DNA from: Gammaproteobacteria bacterium
GTDB taxonomy: Bacteria; Pseudomonadota; Gammaproteobacteria; Enterobacterales; Permianibacteraceae
Direction of reading: 5' to 3'
DNA: 64,000 bases
Assembly: GCA_016182845.1 (NCBI GenBank)
Contig: JACPFT010000013.1
Span: 1 to 64,000 of the forward strand
The position numbers were made by a program, and so were the translations under genes. Numbering within the stretch: position 1 is the first letter of the stretch; every line of letters begins with the position of its first letter. Below the pieces are notes generated by a model. That model was not told the origin of the DNA. It ran no database searches and saw only the letters and a list, made by a program, of their open reading frames with translations. This document shows positions 52,358 to 60,379 of this stretch, piece after piece.

Positions 52358-53323
52358 ATGAGCCACCGTCTCGCCGTCGTGATGGATCCCATCGCCGGCA
52401 TCACCATCAAGAAAGATAGCAGCTTCGCCATGCTCCTGGCGGCCCAGGCGCGCGGCTGGCAGCTCTTTTACCTGGAAATGGCCGACCTGAGCCTGCGCGA
52501 CGGGCGTGCCTACGGCCATGGCCGCCCCCTGAAAGTCTTCGACGACTACCACCACTGGTTCGAACTGGGTGAGCGCGAGGACCTGCCGCTCGCCGCCCAT
52601 GACGCCTTGCTGATGCGTAAGGACCCGCCCTTCGACACCGAGTACATCTACGCCACCTACATCCTGGAGCGGGCCGAGGAAGAAGGCCTGATGGTGGTCA
52701 ACCAGCCTCGCGCCCTGCGCGACTGCAACGAGAAGCTGTTCACCGCCTGGTTCCCTGAGCTGACGCCCAGGACCCTGGTGACCCGCAGCGCCGCCCAGCT
52801 CCGCGCCTTCCTGGCCGAGGAGCAGGACATCATCCTCAAGCCCCTGGACGGCATGGGCGGTGCATCGATCTTCCGCGTCGGCGCCGCCGATCCCAATATC
52901 GGCGTCATCATCGAGACCCTGACCGGGCATGGCCGGCGCTATGCCATGGCCCAGCGCTACATCCCGGAAATCCTGCAGGGCGACAAGCGCATCCTCATGG
53001 TGAACGGCGAGGCCGTTCCCTATTGCCTGGCGCGCATCCCCCAAGGCGGCGAGACCCGGGGCAACCTGGCGGCCGGCGGCCGGGGCCAGGCCCAACCCCT
53101 GTCCGAAAGTGACTGGAGCATCACCCGCGCCGTGGGCCCGGAGCTGAAAAAGCGCGGCCTCATCTTCGTCGGCCTGGACGTGATCGGCGACAGGCTCACC
53201 GAGATCAACGTCACCAGCCCCACCTGCATCCGCGAGATCGACGCGGCCTATGGCACGGACATCGCGGGCCAGCTGATGGACTGCATCGGGGAGAAGCTGG
53301 CGGGGAGAACCCGGAAGAATTAA
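52358..53323 (+). CDS. gshB: Glutathione synthetase
   Basis: A 321-residue ATP-grasp ligase that adds glycine to gamma-glutamylcysteine. It opens MSHRLAVVMDPIAGITIKKDSSFAMLLAAQARG, the GshB signature, and has ILKPLDGMGGASIFRV (glycine-rich ATP loop), RYIPEILQGDKRILMVNG and EINVTSPTCIREID. ATG 52358 is chosen over GTG 52346 by similarity. The TAA stop lies within a repeat element (from 53319). gshB next to pilG is conserved in Pseudomonas. Confidence 0.96.
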   Translation: MSHRLAVVMDPIAGITIKKDSSFAMLLAAQARGWQLFYLEMADLSLRDGRAYGHGRPLKVFDDYHHWFELGEREDLPLAAHDALLMRKDPPFDTEYIYATYILERAEEEGLMVVNQPRALRDCNEKLFTAWFPELTPRTLVTRSAAQLRAFLAEEQDIILKPLDGMGGASIFRVGAADPNIGVIIETLTGHGRRYAMAQRYIPEILQGDKRILMVNGEAVPYCLARIPQGGETRGNLAAGGRGQAQPLSESDWSITRAVGPELKKRGLIFVGLDVIGDRLTEINVTSPTCIREIDAAYGTDIAGQLMDCIGEKLAGRTRKN

Positions 53324-53550
53324 CCGCCAAGGCGCAGAGGGAAGAAGGAATGATGGGCACTGGGCAAGCCGGAGGCGCTTCGATACGCGCCAAAGGCGCT
53401 ACTCAGCACGAACAGCGATATGTAGAACCGTTCGCCCTGAGTAGGCGCATAGCGCCGTATCGAAGGGCTCAAGGGCTGGTGCCCGCGAAGAGCCATGCCT
53501 CAATCATTTCTCGCTTTTCCTTCGCGTCTTGGCGCCTTTGCGGTTAATCC
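53319..53550. repeat. Nested inverted-repeat element spanning the gshB-apbE gap
   Basis: Outer arms ATTAACCGCCAAGGCGC (from 53319) and GGCGCCTTTGCGGTTAAT (to 53548) match the element at 10044. Inside are inner arms CTTCGATACG...ACTCAGCACGAAC (from 53378) and GTTCGCCCTGAGTAGGCG...CGTATCGAAG (to 53465), related to the 7452 element. One repeat family thus appears inserted inside another. The outer arm contains the gshB stop codon. Confidence 0.88.
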
Positions 53551-53565
53551 CATTCCTCGAGCACC

Positions 53566-54609
53566 ATGAACCGACGCCAACTCCTCCTGGCCCTGCCCTC
53601 GGCCCTGTTGCTGAGCGCCTGCGGCCAAACACCCGAGCAGCTGTTCACCCGCCGAGTCCATACCTTCGGCTCCTGGGTGGACCTGAGCCTCTACGGCCTG
53701 GAACCGGGCCGCGCCGAGGTCATCGCCGCGCGCCTGGAACGGGAGCTGTCGTTCATGAACAGCGCCTGGCATGCCTGGAAGCCCAGCCTGCTGGAGGAGG
53801 TGAACGCGAAGTTGCGCACCGGCCAGGTCTTCGCGGCGCCGGATGCCATCCTGCCCCTGATCCGGCAGTGCAAGTCCCTGTACGAGGCCAGCGAGGGCCT
53901 GTTCAATCCGGCCTTGGGCCTGTTGTTCCGGCTCTGGGGCTTCCACGGCGACAAGTCCTGGGAGAGCCGGCCCCTGCCGGAAGCGGCGAAGATCCGGGAA
54001 CTGTTGACCGATCCGCCGGGCATGGACGACGTGGAAATCGACGGAAACCGGCTGCGCGGCCACAATGCCCGGCTCAGCCTGGATTTCGGCGGCTTCGCCA
54101 AGGGCTACGGCCTGGATCGCCTGGCGGAAATCCTCCGCCAGGAGGGCGTGACCCATGCCCTGGTCAGCGCCACCAGCAACCTCGTGGCCCTGGGAACACA
54201 CGGCTCCCGCCCCTGGCGCATCGCCATCCGCCACCCGCGCCGCGAGGGCGGGGTCCTGGCCTGGCTTGAGCTCGCCGACGGCGAATGCTGCTCCACCTCC
54301 GGCGATTACGAGCGCTATTTCGAGCGCGACGGCCGGCGCTACCACCACATCCTCGACCCGCGCACCGGCTACCCGGCCACCGGCGCCCAGGCGGTCACCC
54401 TGCTGCATCGCGACGGCGCCGTCGCCGATGCCGCCTCCACGGCCTTGATGGTGGCCGGCCCCCGGGATTTCGCCCGCATAGCCCGGCGCCTGGGCGTGAG
54501 CGAGGCGCTGATGGTGGATGCCGACGGACGGCTCCTGGTCAGCGAGGGCATGAGGCCGCGCCTGCACTTCCCCGATGGGCGGCCCGACGTGCTAAGCGTC
54601 GCAATCTAG
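53566..54609 (+). CDS. apbE: ApbE-family FAD:protein FMN transferase (lipoprotein)
   Basis: A 347-residue ApbE homologue with a lipoprotein signal (LLLSAC, Cys19). ApbE attaches FMN covalently to a Ser/Thr of periplasmic flavoproteins (NqrB/C, RnfG and others). Motifs: SFMNSAWHAWKPS, FNPALGLLFRLWGF, LDFGGFAKGYGLDRL (FAD site), STSGDYERYF, HHILDPRTGYPA. The usual V-GG motif after the FAKGY helix is replaced by SATSNLVALG. It sits between gshB and tonB, where Pseudomonas has no apbE. Confidence 0.92.
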   Translation: MNRRQLLLALPSALLLSACGQTPEQLFTRRVHTFGSWVDLSLYGLEPGRAEVIAARLERELSFMNSAWHAWKPSLLEEVNAKLRTGQVFAAPDAILPLIRQCKSLYEASEGLFNPALGLLFRLWGFHGDKSWESRPLPEAAKIRELLTDPPGMDDVEIDGNRLRGHNARLSLDFGGFAKGYGLDRLAEILRQEGVTHALVSATSNLVALGTHGSRPWRIAIRHPRREGGVLAWLELADGECCSTSGDYERYFERDGRRYHHILDPRTGYPATGAQAVTLLHRDGAVADAASTALMVAGPRDFARIARRLGVSEALMVDADGRLLVSEGMRPRLHFPDGRPDVLSVAI

Positions 54610-54675
54610 GCCGCGACGCATGGACAGAGTGCCGAAGAACGCTCAGACTTCCGGCACGTCCTCGCATTAGCAGCC

Positions 54676-55557
54676 ATGGCCAAAACCCGCTCCCTACGCA
54701 GCCTGCCGCCCAGCGGCCGCGACCAGCTTATCCCCTTCCTGCTGGTGGCCACGCTCGCCCATGCCCTGGTAGTGAAGACCGTGGGTTTCGCCCTGCCGGA
54801 GGTCAAGACGCCGGACTCACCGCCGGCCCTGGAAGTGACCCTGGCTCAATACCAGAGCGACAGGGCGCCGGAGCAAGCCGATTTCCTCGGCCAGGCCAAC
54901 CAGGAAGGCTCGGGCGACGCCGACCAGGCCAAGGCCCCCAGCAGCCCGGAACAGGCGGAATTCCCCGACCCCAATCCCCAGGAACTGGCCAGCGCCCCGG
55001 AAGCCCGACCACAGCAAAGCGCCAACACCCCGGTCTTGAGCACTCGCGCCCCGCAGCCCAGGGCGGTGAACGCCAGCGAGGCGCCGCCCCAACCCGCCGA
55101 GCCCGAGCCGCCCAGGCCCAGCCCCGGCCTACTGGCCAGCAGCCTGGAAATCGCCTCCCTGGCCGCCCAGCTGGACGAAGAACGCCAGCTCTCGGCGCGC
55201 CGGCCACGCAAGCGTTTCATCTCCTCGGCCGCCATCAAGAGCGCGGCCGATGCCGCCTACCTGGACCAATGGCGCCGCCGCGTCGAACGCATCGGCAATC
55301 TCAACTACCCCAGCGCCGCGCGCAGCCAGCAGCTCTACGGTGAACTGGTCGTGGCGGTGACCCTGTTCCCCAATGGCGAGGTCAAGCATATCGCCATCGA
55401 ACAGAGCTCGGGTCAACGCCTGCTGGACGACGCCGCCCGGCGCATCGTCAGCCTCGCCGCGCCCTTCGCCCCTCTGCCCCGCGAACTGAAAGCCGACGAA
55501 CTGACCATCATCAAGACCTGGCGCTTCGAGCCGGGCAATACCATGGCGACGCGCTGA
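54676..55557 (+). CDS. tonB: TonB-family energy transducer
   Basis: A 293-residue protein with an N-terminal transmembrane anchor (LIPFLLVATLAHALVV near 18-33), a Pro/Glu/Gln-rich periplasmic spacer (about 50-155) and the C-terminal TonB domain (YPSAARSQQLYGELVVAVTLFPNG, then FEPG near the end). It couples inner-membrane proton force to outer-membrane transporters. In P. aeruginosa tonB3 lies beside gshB and pilG and is needed for twitching motility; position suggests this is the equivalent. No exbB/exbD nearby. Confidence 0.85.
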   Translation: MAKTRSLRSLPPSGRDQLIPFLLVATLAHALVVKTVGFALPEVKTPDSPPALEVTLAQYQSDRAPEQADFLGQANQEGSGDADQAKAPSSPEQAEFPDPNPQELASAPEARPQQSANTPVLSTRAPQPRAVNASEAPPQPAEPEPPRPSPGLLASSLEIASLAAQLDEERQLSARRPRKRFISSAAIKSAADAAYLDQWRRRVERIGNLNYPSAARSQQLYGELVVAVTLFPNGEVKHIAIEQSSGQRLLDDAARRIVSLAAPFAPLPRELKADELTIIKTWRFEPGNTMATR

Positions 55558-55733
55558 GAACCTGAAACACCGAGCCGCCCGGCATCGAGCGCCAGGGGCA
55601 CAGCGATAGGAACTCCGCCCTGGCTGAAGAATGGCGTACGCAGTAGCACCGACCCAAGCGGCCGGCCCGCGAATCGATCGCCTAGGTGGTTGATTTGTAG
55701 TGAGCGAAGTATGGACCTGCGCCGGACTTCGCG

Positions 55734-55766
55734 TTCCGAATAAGTCCAGGACGGACTGATTCGGAA
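55734..55766. repeat. Strong hairpin between tonB and lectin genes
   Basis: TTCCGAAT-a-AGTCC and GGACT-g-ATTCGGAA pair with one mismatch around a 5-nt loop. No T run follows, so it may be a repeat or protein-binding site. The rest of the gap (55558-55849) shows no gene; an open frame across it on the minus strand has no family similarity. Confidence 0.7.
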
Positions 55767-55812
55767 GTTACTCAAACAGCCCCATCCCTGGGGCCACCGC
55801 TTTCGGGCGACA

Positions 55813-55840
55813 CGCGGAGTTCCCCAAAGAAAACTCCGCG
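55813..55840 (-). terminator. Hairpin after the lectin gene
   Basis: A perfect 9-bp stem CGCGGAGTT / AACTCCGCG (55813-55821 and 55832-55840) lies 10 nt beyond the lectin stop on its strand. It has no clear U tract, so its role as terminator is tentative. Confidence 0.45.
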
Positions 55841-55849
55841 ATATTTCTC

Positions 55850-56209
55850 TTATTGCGCGGTATTCGTGGCCCAGATCGGCGCGTTCGGCTGATAGATCAC
55901 GACGTTTCCGTCGTTCTGGTCGACAAGGAAGCTGCCTGGGCGGCCGGCCGTGTTTGATGCCCACAGCGCATTTCCCGAGAAGTCATACATCACCAAGTTG
56001 CCGTCACCCTGCATGATCACATTTTTCACCGCTTTCCCAGCGGTACCAGAAGACCAAAGCGCCTTGTTATCGAAGGTTCGATACAGAACCAAATTTCCAT
56101 CACCCTGAAGGACAAATCTAAAAGTACCATTTGCCGAAAGCAGTTCGCTTTCGCCAGCGGTATCATTTCTAACGAGAGATTCACCAGGGCCCAATATTGA
56201 CTTGCTCAT
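55850..56209 (-). CDS. Bulb-type mannose-binding lectin domain protein
   Basis: A 119-residue single-domain beta-prism II lectin. Three canonical mannose sites of the form QxDxNxVxY are intact: Q35-Y43 (QGDGNLVLY), Q67-Y75 (QGDGNLVMY) and Q98-Y106 (QNDGNVVIY). It has no signal peptide, so it is cytoplasmic or released by lysis or a dedicated system. Related double-domain proteins include lectin-like bacteriocins (LlpA). Start 56209 has GAGGAG 8 nt upstream. Confidence 0.88.
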   Translation of the reverse strand: MSKSILGPGESLVRNDTAGESELLSANGTFRFVLQGDGNLVLYRTFDNKALWSSGTAGKAVKNVIMQGDGNLVMYDFSGNALWASNTAGRPGSFLVDQNDGNVVIYQPNAPIWATNTAQ

Positions 56210-56238
56210 GAAAACTGTCTCCTCGCGTCGACATTCGA

Positions 56239-56490
56239 TTAGAAAAATTGTGCATGCACCAGTAATGCCGCGCCGACGACAAAGATGCCTATCGCCGCAA
56301 CAACGAGTGACAGCGGGTTGTTCGAAGAGACCTGGTCGCATCGAACAAGCTTGAGTATAGGTACGCAGCCATCCTGTTCCAGTCTCAGATTGGTATCACC
56401 AATGATCCTTACAGGAAAATGCGACGCTGACTCTGCACCGGGCCGATTCCGAAGTTCGCCAGTTTTACGGATTCGCCCCGAGCGGGGCAT
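56239..56490 (-). CDS. Possible small membrane protein
   Basis: A doubtful open frame upstream of the lectin gene, on the same strand. It would encode about 83 residues ending in a clear transmembrane segment (PLSLVVAAIGIFVVGAALLVHA) close to the C-terminus. No family is recognised and no strong ribosome-binding site decides the start (56490 or 56517). It is the only gene candidate in the 56210-56761 interval, where base composition is lower in GC. Confidence 0.3.
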   Translation of the reverse strand: MPRSGRIRKTGELRNRPGAESASHFPVRIIGDTNLRLEQDGCVPILKLVRCDQVSSNNPLSLVVAAIGIFVVGAALLVHAQFF

Positions 56491-56761
56491 TTGGATTGCT
56501 GGCGTACCTTTGCGCACGCGGCGTCATGCAGGCGCGGACTCGATAGGTTCACGTTGGCGCGGCGCTGATACCGCCCGCAGCCATGTTCGTATTCGACCGG
56601 CAAAACTCATAGCGCTAATTCACGTCCTAATACCCCAGCCGACAATGCCGTGACTATGCATTATTCACGGAGCTTAAGTCCGACTAATTCACAGGCCCCA
56701 CGCACAACGACTGGATAAGCTCCAGGCAGCATGTAATCTCACATGCTTTAGGGAGAGAATA

Positions 56762-57241
56762 ATGAAAGGTTTTGGAAAGTTATTTCTAGGAATGATGGTA
56801 TTTTTCTGTCTGCCTGTGGCAACCGAGGCGGCCAGTATCACCGTTCGCGGCCCCGCCGGCGACGTCGCCGCGCTGGAGCGACGCATCAACCAATGGGTCG
56901 ACGGCTACAATCAAGGTAACGTAGGAAAGATGATGGACGTCTTCAGCGAAAACTTCCTGCAAGAGTCGCAAAACAGCCCCCGCCCGCTCGACAAGGCGCA
57001 AGTGGCCCAGTCCTATACGGCGCTGTTCGCCGCATTCGACACGCAGATGGTGGGGGTGACCGAAGAAATAGGCGCTTCCGGCAACATGGCCTACGATCGC
57101 GGCTCGTTTACTGTCACCCTCACCCCCAAGGCTGGCGGAGCCACCATAACCAGCACCGGACATTTTCTGGAAATGTGGCGGCGTGAGCATGGCATTTGGA
57201 AAGTGCAGCGCCTTATGAGTCTGAATGGTTCTGGGAAGTAG
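56762..57241 (+). CDS. Secreted SnoaL/DUF4440-like protein
   Basis: A 159-residue exported protein: signal MKGFGKLFLGMMVFFCLPVATEA, then a SnoaL-like cone fold (INQWVDGYNQGNVGKMMDVFSENFL, DRGSFTVTLTP, GHFLEMWRREHGIWKV). This fold serves ketosteroid isomerase-like enzymes and small ligand-binding proteins; no catalytic set can be assigned. GGGAGA precedes the start. A perfect 13-bp terminator hairpin follows. Confidence 0.82.
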   Translation: MKGFGKLFLGMMVFFCLPVATEAASITVRGPAGDVAALERRINQWVDGYNQGNVGKMMDVFSENFLQESQNSPRPLDKAQVAQSYTALFAAFDTQMVGVTEEIGASGNMAYDRGSFTVTLTPKAGGATITSTGHFLEMWRREHGIWKVQRLMSLNGSGK

Positions 57242-57264
57242 GTCGGCTAGCGAAAATCTAGTTC

Positions 57265-57296
57265 AAGTGGGAGCCGCCGAAAAGCGGCTCCCACTT
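57265..57296. terminator. Bidirectional hairpin terminator
   Basis: A perfect 13-bp stem AAGTGGGAGCCGC / GCGGCTCCCACTT around loop CGAAAA, between the convergent SnoaL-like and epimerase genes. T-richness is low, so termination strength is uncertain. Confidence 0.7.
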
Positions 57297-57407
57297 AACA
57301 CGCTCAAGAAAGCTCGACCGCACAGACCACCAGGACTACAGTAAAGCGGTGTCTGAGCGTGTTTACTTCTGATGCCTGCTATCGACCCCGCGCCGTAATT
57401 CACAAGC

Positions 57408-58163
57408 TCAGTCCGTTCGTTGGGGATAGCCGCCCGGGAACTTGAGAAGTTCAAACGCGTCGTCGGTGGGCGAATACCCGAGAACCTGTTTGGTCTCCTC
57501 AATCGCGAGGCGTTTGTAGCGGTTGTTCGAAACCCCGTTCACCACACAAAAACCCTTTTCATCGGCCAAAAGCGCTCGCTGCAACAAGTGGGCGAGATCG
57601 CGTTCACTGATGAATGCCGCCACATCCCTAGGAGAATGTCGCTCGTCCGGCGAAAAGATGGCCACATTGGCGATGCGGACGGCGATGCAAGAAATCGAAT
57701 GGGCATGAGCGTAATAGGCGGCGAGCGCCTCTCCGAATGCCTTGGTAACCCCGTACATATTTCCAGGCCGTGGCGGTGCGGTTTCCGGAACCTGAAGATC
57801 AACCGGGTAGCCTTCAATGGCCTGGGCACTGCTGGCAAAAACCAGGCGTTTACAGCCGGCCTCCACTGCCGCAGAGAACAAGTTGTAGGTGCCGACAATA
57901 TTCGTCGGCAGCAAAGAGGAAAGGAAATCCGCCGCCGGCGATGGATCGGCAGCCAGATGCAGCACCAAGTCGACGCCGTGGCACGCGGCCCGACAGGAAT
58001 CGGCATCGCGGATATCCAAATGCACGAGCTCAGCACCTTCCGGTGCGTGTTGAATAGGCCTTGAGTCAGCAAGCCTAAGGGTAAAATGCCGGCCGGCGCT
58101 TTCGATAAATGCCTTACCCACTCGGCCTGCGGCGCCGGTAATCAGTAGCTTTGGTCGTGACAT
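57408..58163 (-). CDS. NAD-dependent epimerase/dehydratase
   Basis: A 251-residue extended short-chain dehydrogenase. Rossmann GxxGxxG is ITGAAGRVGKAF near 8-19; LHLAADPSPAADF follows; the catalytic Ser is in FASSAQAIEGYP and the Tyr/Lys pair in MYGVTKAFGE. The short length and FLSSLLPTNIVGTYNLFSAA resemble uronate dehydrogenase or related sugar-acid oxidoreductases. Substrate not certain. GGAAGA precedes ATG 58163. Confidence 0.88.
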   Translation of the reverse strand: MSRPKLLITGAAGRVGKAFIESAGRHFTLRLADSRPIQHAPEGAELVHLDIRDADSCRAACHGVDLVLHLAADPSPAADFLSSLLPTNIVGTYNLFSAAVEAGCKRLVFASSAQAIEGYPVDLQVPETAPPRPGNMYGVTKAFGEALAAYYAHAHSISCIAVRIANVAIFSPDERHSPRDVAAFISERDLAHLLQRALLADEKGFCVVNGVSNNRYKRLAIEETKQVLGYSPTDDAFELLKFPGGYPQRTD

Positions 58164-58337
58164 TGGGTTCTTCCGGTTGGTGGCTAGCATCCAAGTTCAA
58201 GGGGATCGCCGCTTGCGGCGCGCCTTCAAAAATACCTTATTTTCCAGGTCTGTTATTTGACCTAGAGCGGAGGCTCGTGTCAATGGCATGACCGGCCCCT
58301 GGAGATCCGCTCGAAAATTGCTCACTTACTTGATTGA

Positions 58338-58838
58338 TTACGCGAGGACCGTTCTCGACAAACCGATGCAATATGCCGCCATGGCCAGCAACGACGCCAC
58401 TGTCCGGACATGATTGAGCAGGTTCCATCGAGTAAGGTAATCGTTCCATACCGGAACCGACTCCACCTTCGATGGCTCGACTTTGGCCAAAGCCTCGTTC
58501 AGCGGAACATTGCCCACCACGGTTACCAACAAGCAGCCAACGAGATACAGTCCCCCGCCAGCCAACAACCACACCGAACCCGGATCCTGCCATCGCAGCA
58601 AGGCAACGACGAGCAACACCGCGCTCAGCAACGCGGTACCGAGAAAGAAGCCGAAAAACACCGGATTCAAGACCGTGACGTTGATGGCCTGCATCGCAGC
58701 GATTCCCGACACCGCATGAAGGCGCCCTAGCCCCTTCATGACAAAGTTCGAGAATGCAAAGAAAATTCCAGCCACTACCCCACTGCCCAATACAGCCGCA
58801 AAAAGCAACGGATACAAGACCTTTTCAATCAATTCCAT
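58338..58838 (-). CDS. DUF1772 membrane protein
   Basis: A 166-residue membrane protein with four hydrophobic helices and the DUF1772 features GIFFAFSNFVMKGL, NVTVLNPVFFGFFLGT, NVPLNEAL and WNDYLTRWNLLNHVRT. The family includes anthrone oxygenase-like proteins, but most members have no known activity. Nothing nearby indicates a substrate. The 203-bp stretch upstream to 59041 shows no gene. Confidence 0.85.
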   Translation of the reverse strand: MELIEKVLYPLLFAAVLGSGVVAGIFFAFSNFVMKGLGRLHAVSGIAAMQAINVTVLNPVFFGFFLGTALLSAVLLVVALLRWQDPGSVWLLAGGGLYLVGCLLVTVVGNVPLNEALAKVEPSKVESVPVWNDYLTRWNLLNHVRTVASLLAMAAYCIGLSRTVLA

Positions 58839-59041
58839 GCCCGCTCCAAAATTTAAAACATCAATGTCGAAACGCCTTCTAGAACTGTGTTTTCCGGAGT
58901 GCCGCCCTTATCAGGAGATCTCATAGGGTCGGCTATCGACCCGGAGCTGACGTTTGGCACCTGAAGCTGCGACTGAATCTTTGACCTCTCATCACGTTGG
59001 GAATGCCTCAAGCTGTGCTCCGTTAGTCCAAAGATCCAAAA

Positions 59042-60379
59042 TCAGGCTGCGGTGGCAAGGAAATTACTAAGCACACCAACTATGTCCTGAAGCACCTTAT
59101 CGTTTCTATTCATCAAATATTCGAAGATCTGCTTCTGCGTCGCTATCCGCGCTTGCTGGAGATAGTTATGAAAGTCCTTGGCACCGCTGAAGTTGTCTCT
59201 ATCCGTCGCAAATGGGAAATTGCAATTTGCTTTACTTTCTGCGTAGATTGCCTTCTCAACACTGTCGATGGGGATCAAATGGACCCCAGGGTGACTGACA
59301 AACTTCACGTTTCTTTGGTCTCCATCGAGGACTGCAATCACTTTGTCAGGTGAAGACAGAAACTGCTCCCGCTCATTGTGCTTCATCAGACCGACTACTT
59401 GGGTTCCTCCACCAATGAAGATGATCTTGTAACGGAAGAAGGTCTTAGGGCAGTATTTTTTTATGATGGCTTCAATGAAGCCAAGAAGCACCTCGTCCTC
59501 CGTCAGAATGTATCTGTCCCATCCTGAAAATCCGAACAGGCGCGCTTTGGCATAGCTGAAAGATGTTGGACCGATAGAGATTCGGTCTTCGCTCGCATCA
59601 ATGTAAAAAAGCTCGCTCGTCTCAAGCTGTCGCATCAGGGCAAGTGAGTGTGTTGTAAATAGAATCTTGCGTTTATACTTGGCGCAGAAATCTCGCAGCC
59701 ACGCAGCCAAGTTCGCCTGCGCCGCCGCATCGAGAGAAATGTCTATCTCATCTATAACGATGAGTTGGGCTGTTCCCTTGATGGTTCGATACAGGTTTAT
59801 AAGAAAATATTCCCCGGAGCTCAGGTAGTCTTCACGGATGTAGGTGCCGTCATCCTTGACGAGCGCGTAGTAACTCTTTCCTTTGACGGTAACCTCTACC
59901 ATGCTCGAATATTGTGTCGAGCTATATATCGCGGCGAGAAAGGCAATGAGTTCATCGGGATGGTCATTATTGCCGAGTGTAATCGCCCTGCGGATGTCTA
60001 AGTCCGCCTCGCTAGCGCTTTTGAAGTAGTTGAAGCGTGTGCCGTGGGGCATCGGCAGCTCGGCTGAGATAAGGCTGCGCACCTCGAATGGAATCACGTC
60101 TCTGCAGTTCAGTGAACGAATCTTCTCGTCATACACGAACACAACCTCGGTTCCGTCTACGACATAAGTGATTCGGCTGTTGGGAGAGAACGCATAGGGT
60201 GTCGCTGTCCGAACAAAAGTGTCGGCGCTAGAGAGGTTGCGCAGTGCCCTGACCAGGGTCGTCTTGCCGGTGCCGTTTCGTCCTACCAAGCAAACCAGTC
60301 CGGGAGCCGATAGATCCAGATCCAGCGTAAGGCTGGCAACATGCTGAATAGACTCGAGGCTGACTCGGAGGCTATTCAT
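59042..60379 (-). CDS. ATPase-TOPRIM effector (OLD-like) of an RT operon
   Basis: A 445-residue protein. The ABC-type ATPase domain has Walker A GRNGTGKT at 33-40, signature LSSGE at 186-190, Walker B LIVIDE at 206-211 and H-loop His244 (TTHS). The C-terminal part resembles a TOPRIM nuclease: ILTED with Glu294 followed by VIAVLDGD with acidic residues at 352 and 354. This matches OLD-family nucleases, which act as the toxic effector in several retrons and other phage-defence systems. The start overlaps the RT stop by 4 nt (ATGA), so the two are made together. Confidence 0.85.
   Translation of the reverse strand: MNSLRVSLESIQHVASLTLDLDLSAPGLVCLVGRNGTGKTTLVRALRNLSSADTFVRTATPYAFSPNSRITYVVDGTEVVFVYDEKIRSLNCRDVIPFEVRSLISAELPMPHGTRFNYFKSASEADLDIRRAITLGNNDHPDELIAFLAAIYSSTQYSSMVEVTVKGKSYYALVKDDGTYIREDYLSSGEYFLINLYRTIKGTAQLIVIDEIDISLDAAAQANLAAWLRDFCAKYKRKILFTTHSLALMRQLETSELFYIDASEDRISIGPTSFSYAKARLFGFSGWDRYILTEDEVLLGFIEAIIKKYCPKTFFRYKIIFIGGGTQVVGLMKHNEREQFLSSPDKVIAVLDGDQRNVKFVSHPGVHLIPIDSVEKAIYAESKANCNFPFATDRDNFSGAKDFHNYLQQARIATQKQIFEYLMNRNDKVLQDIVGVLSNFLATAA

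Noticed and set aside
55413-55964. 183-codon minus-strand frame between tonB and the lectin gene
   Set aside because: It overlaps the end of tonB and the lectin coding region in other frames and shows no domain.
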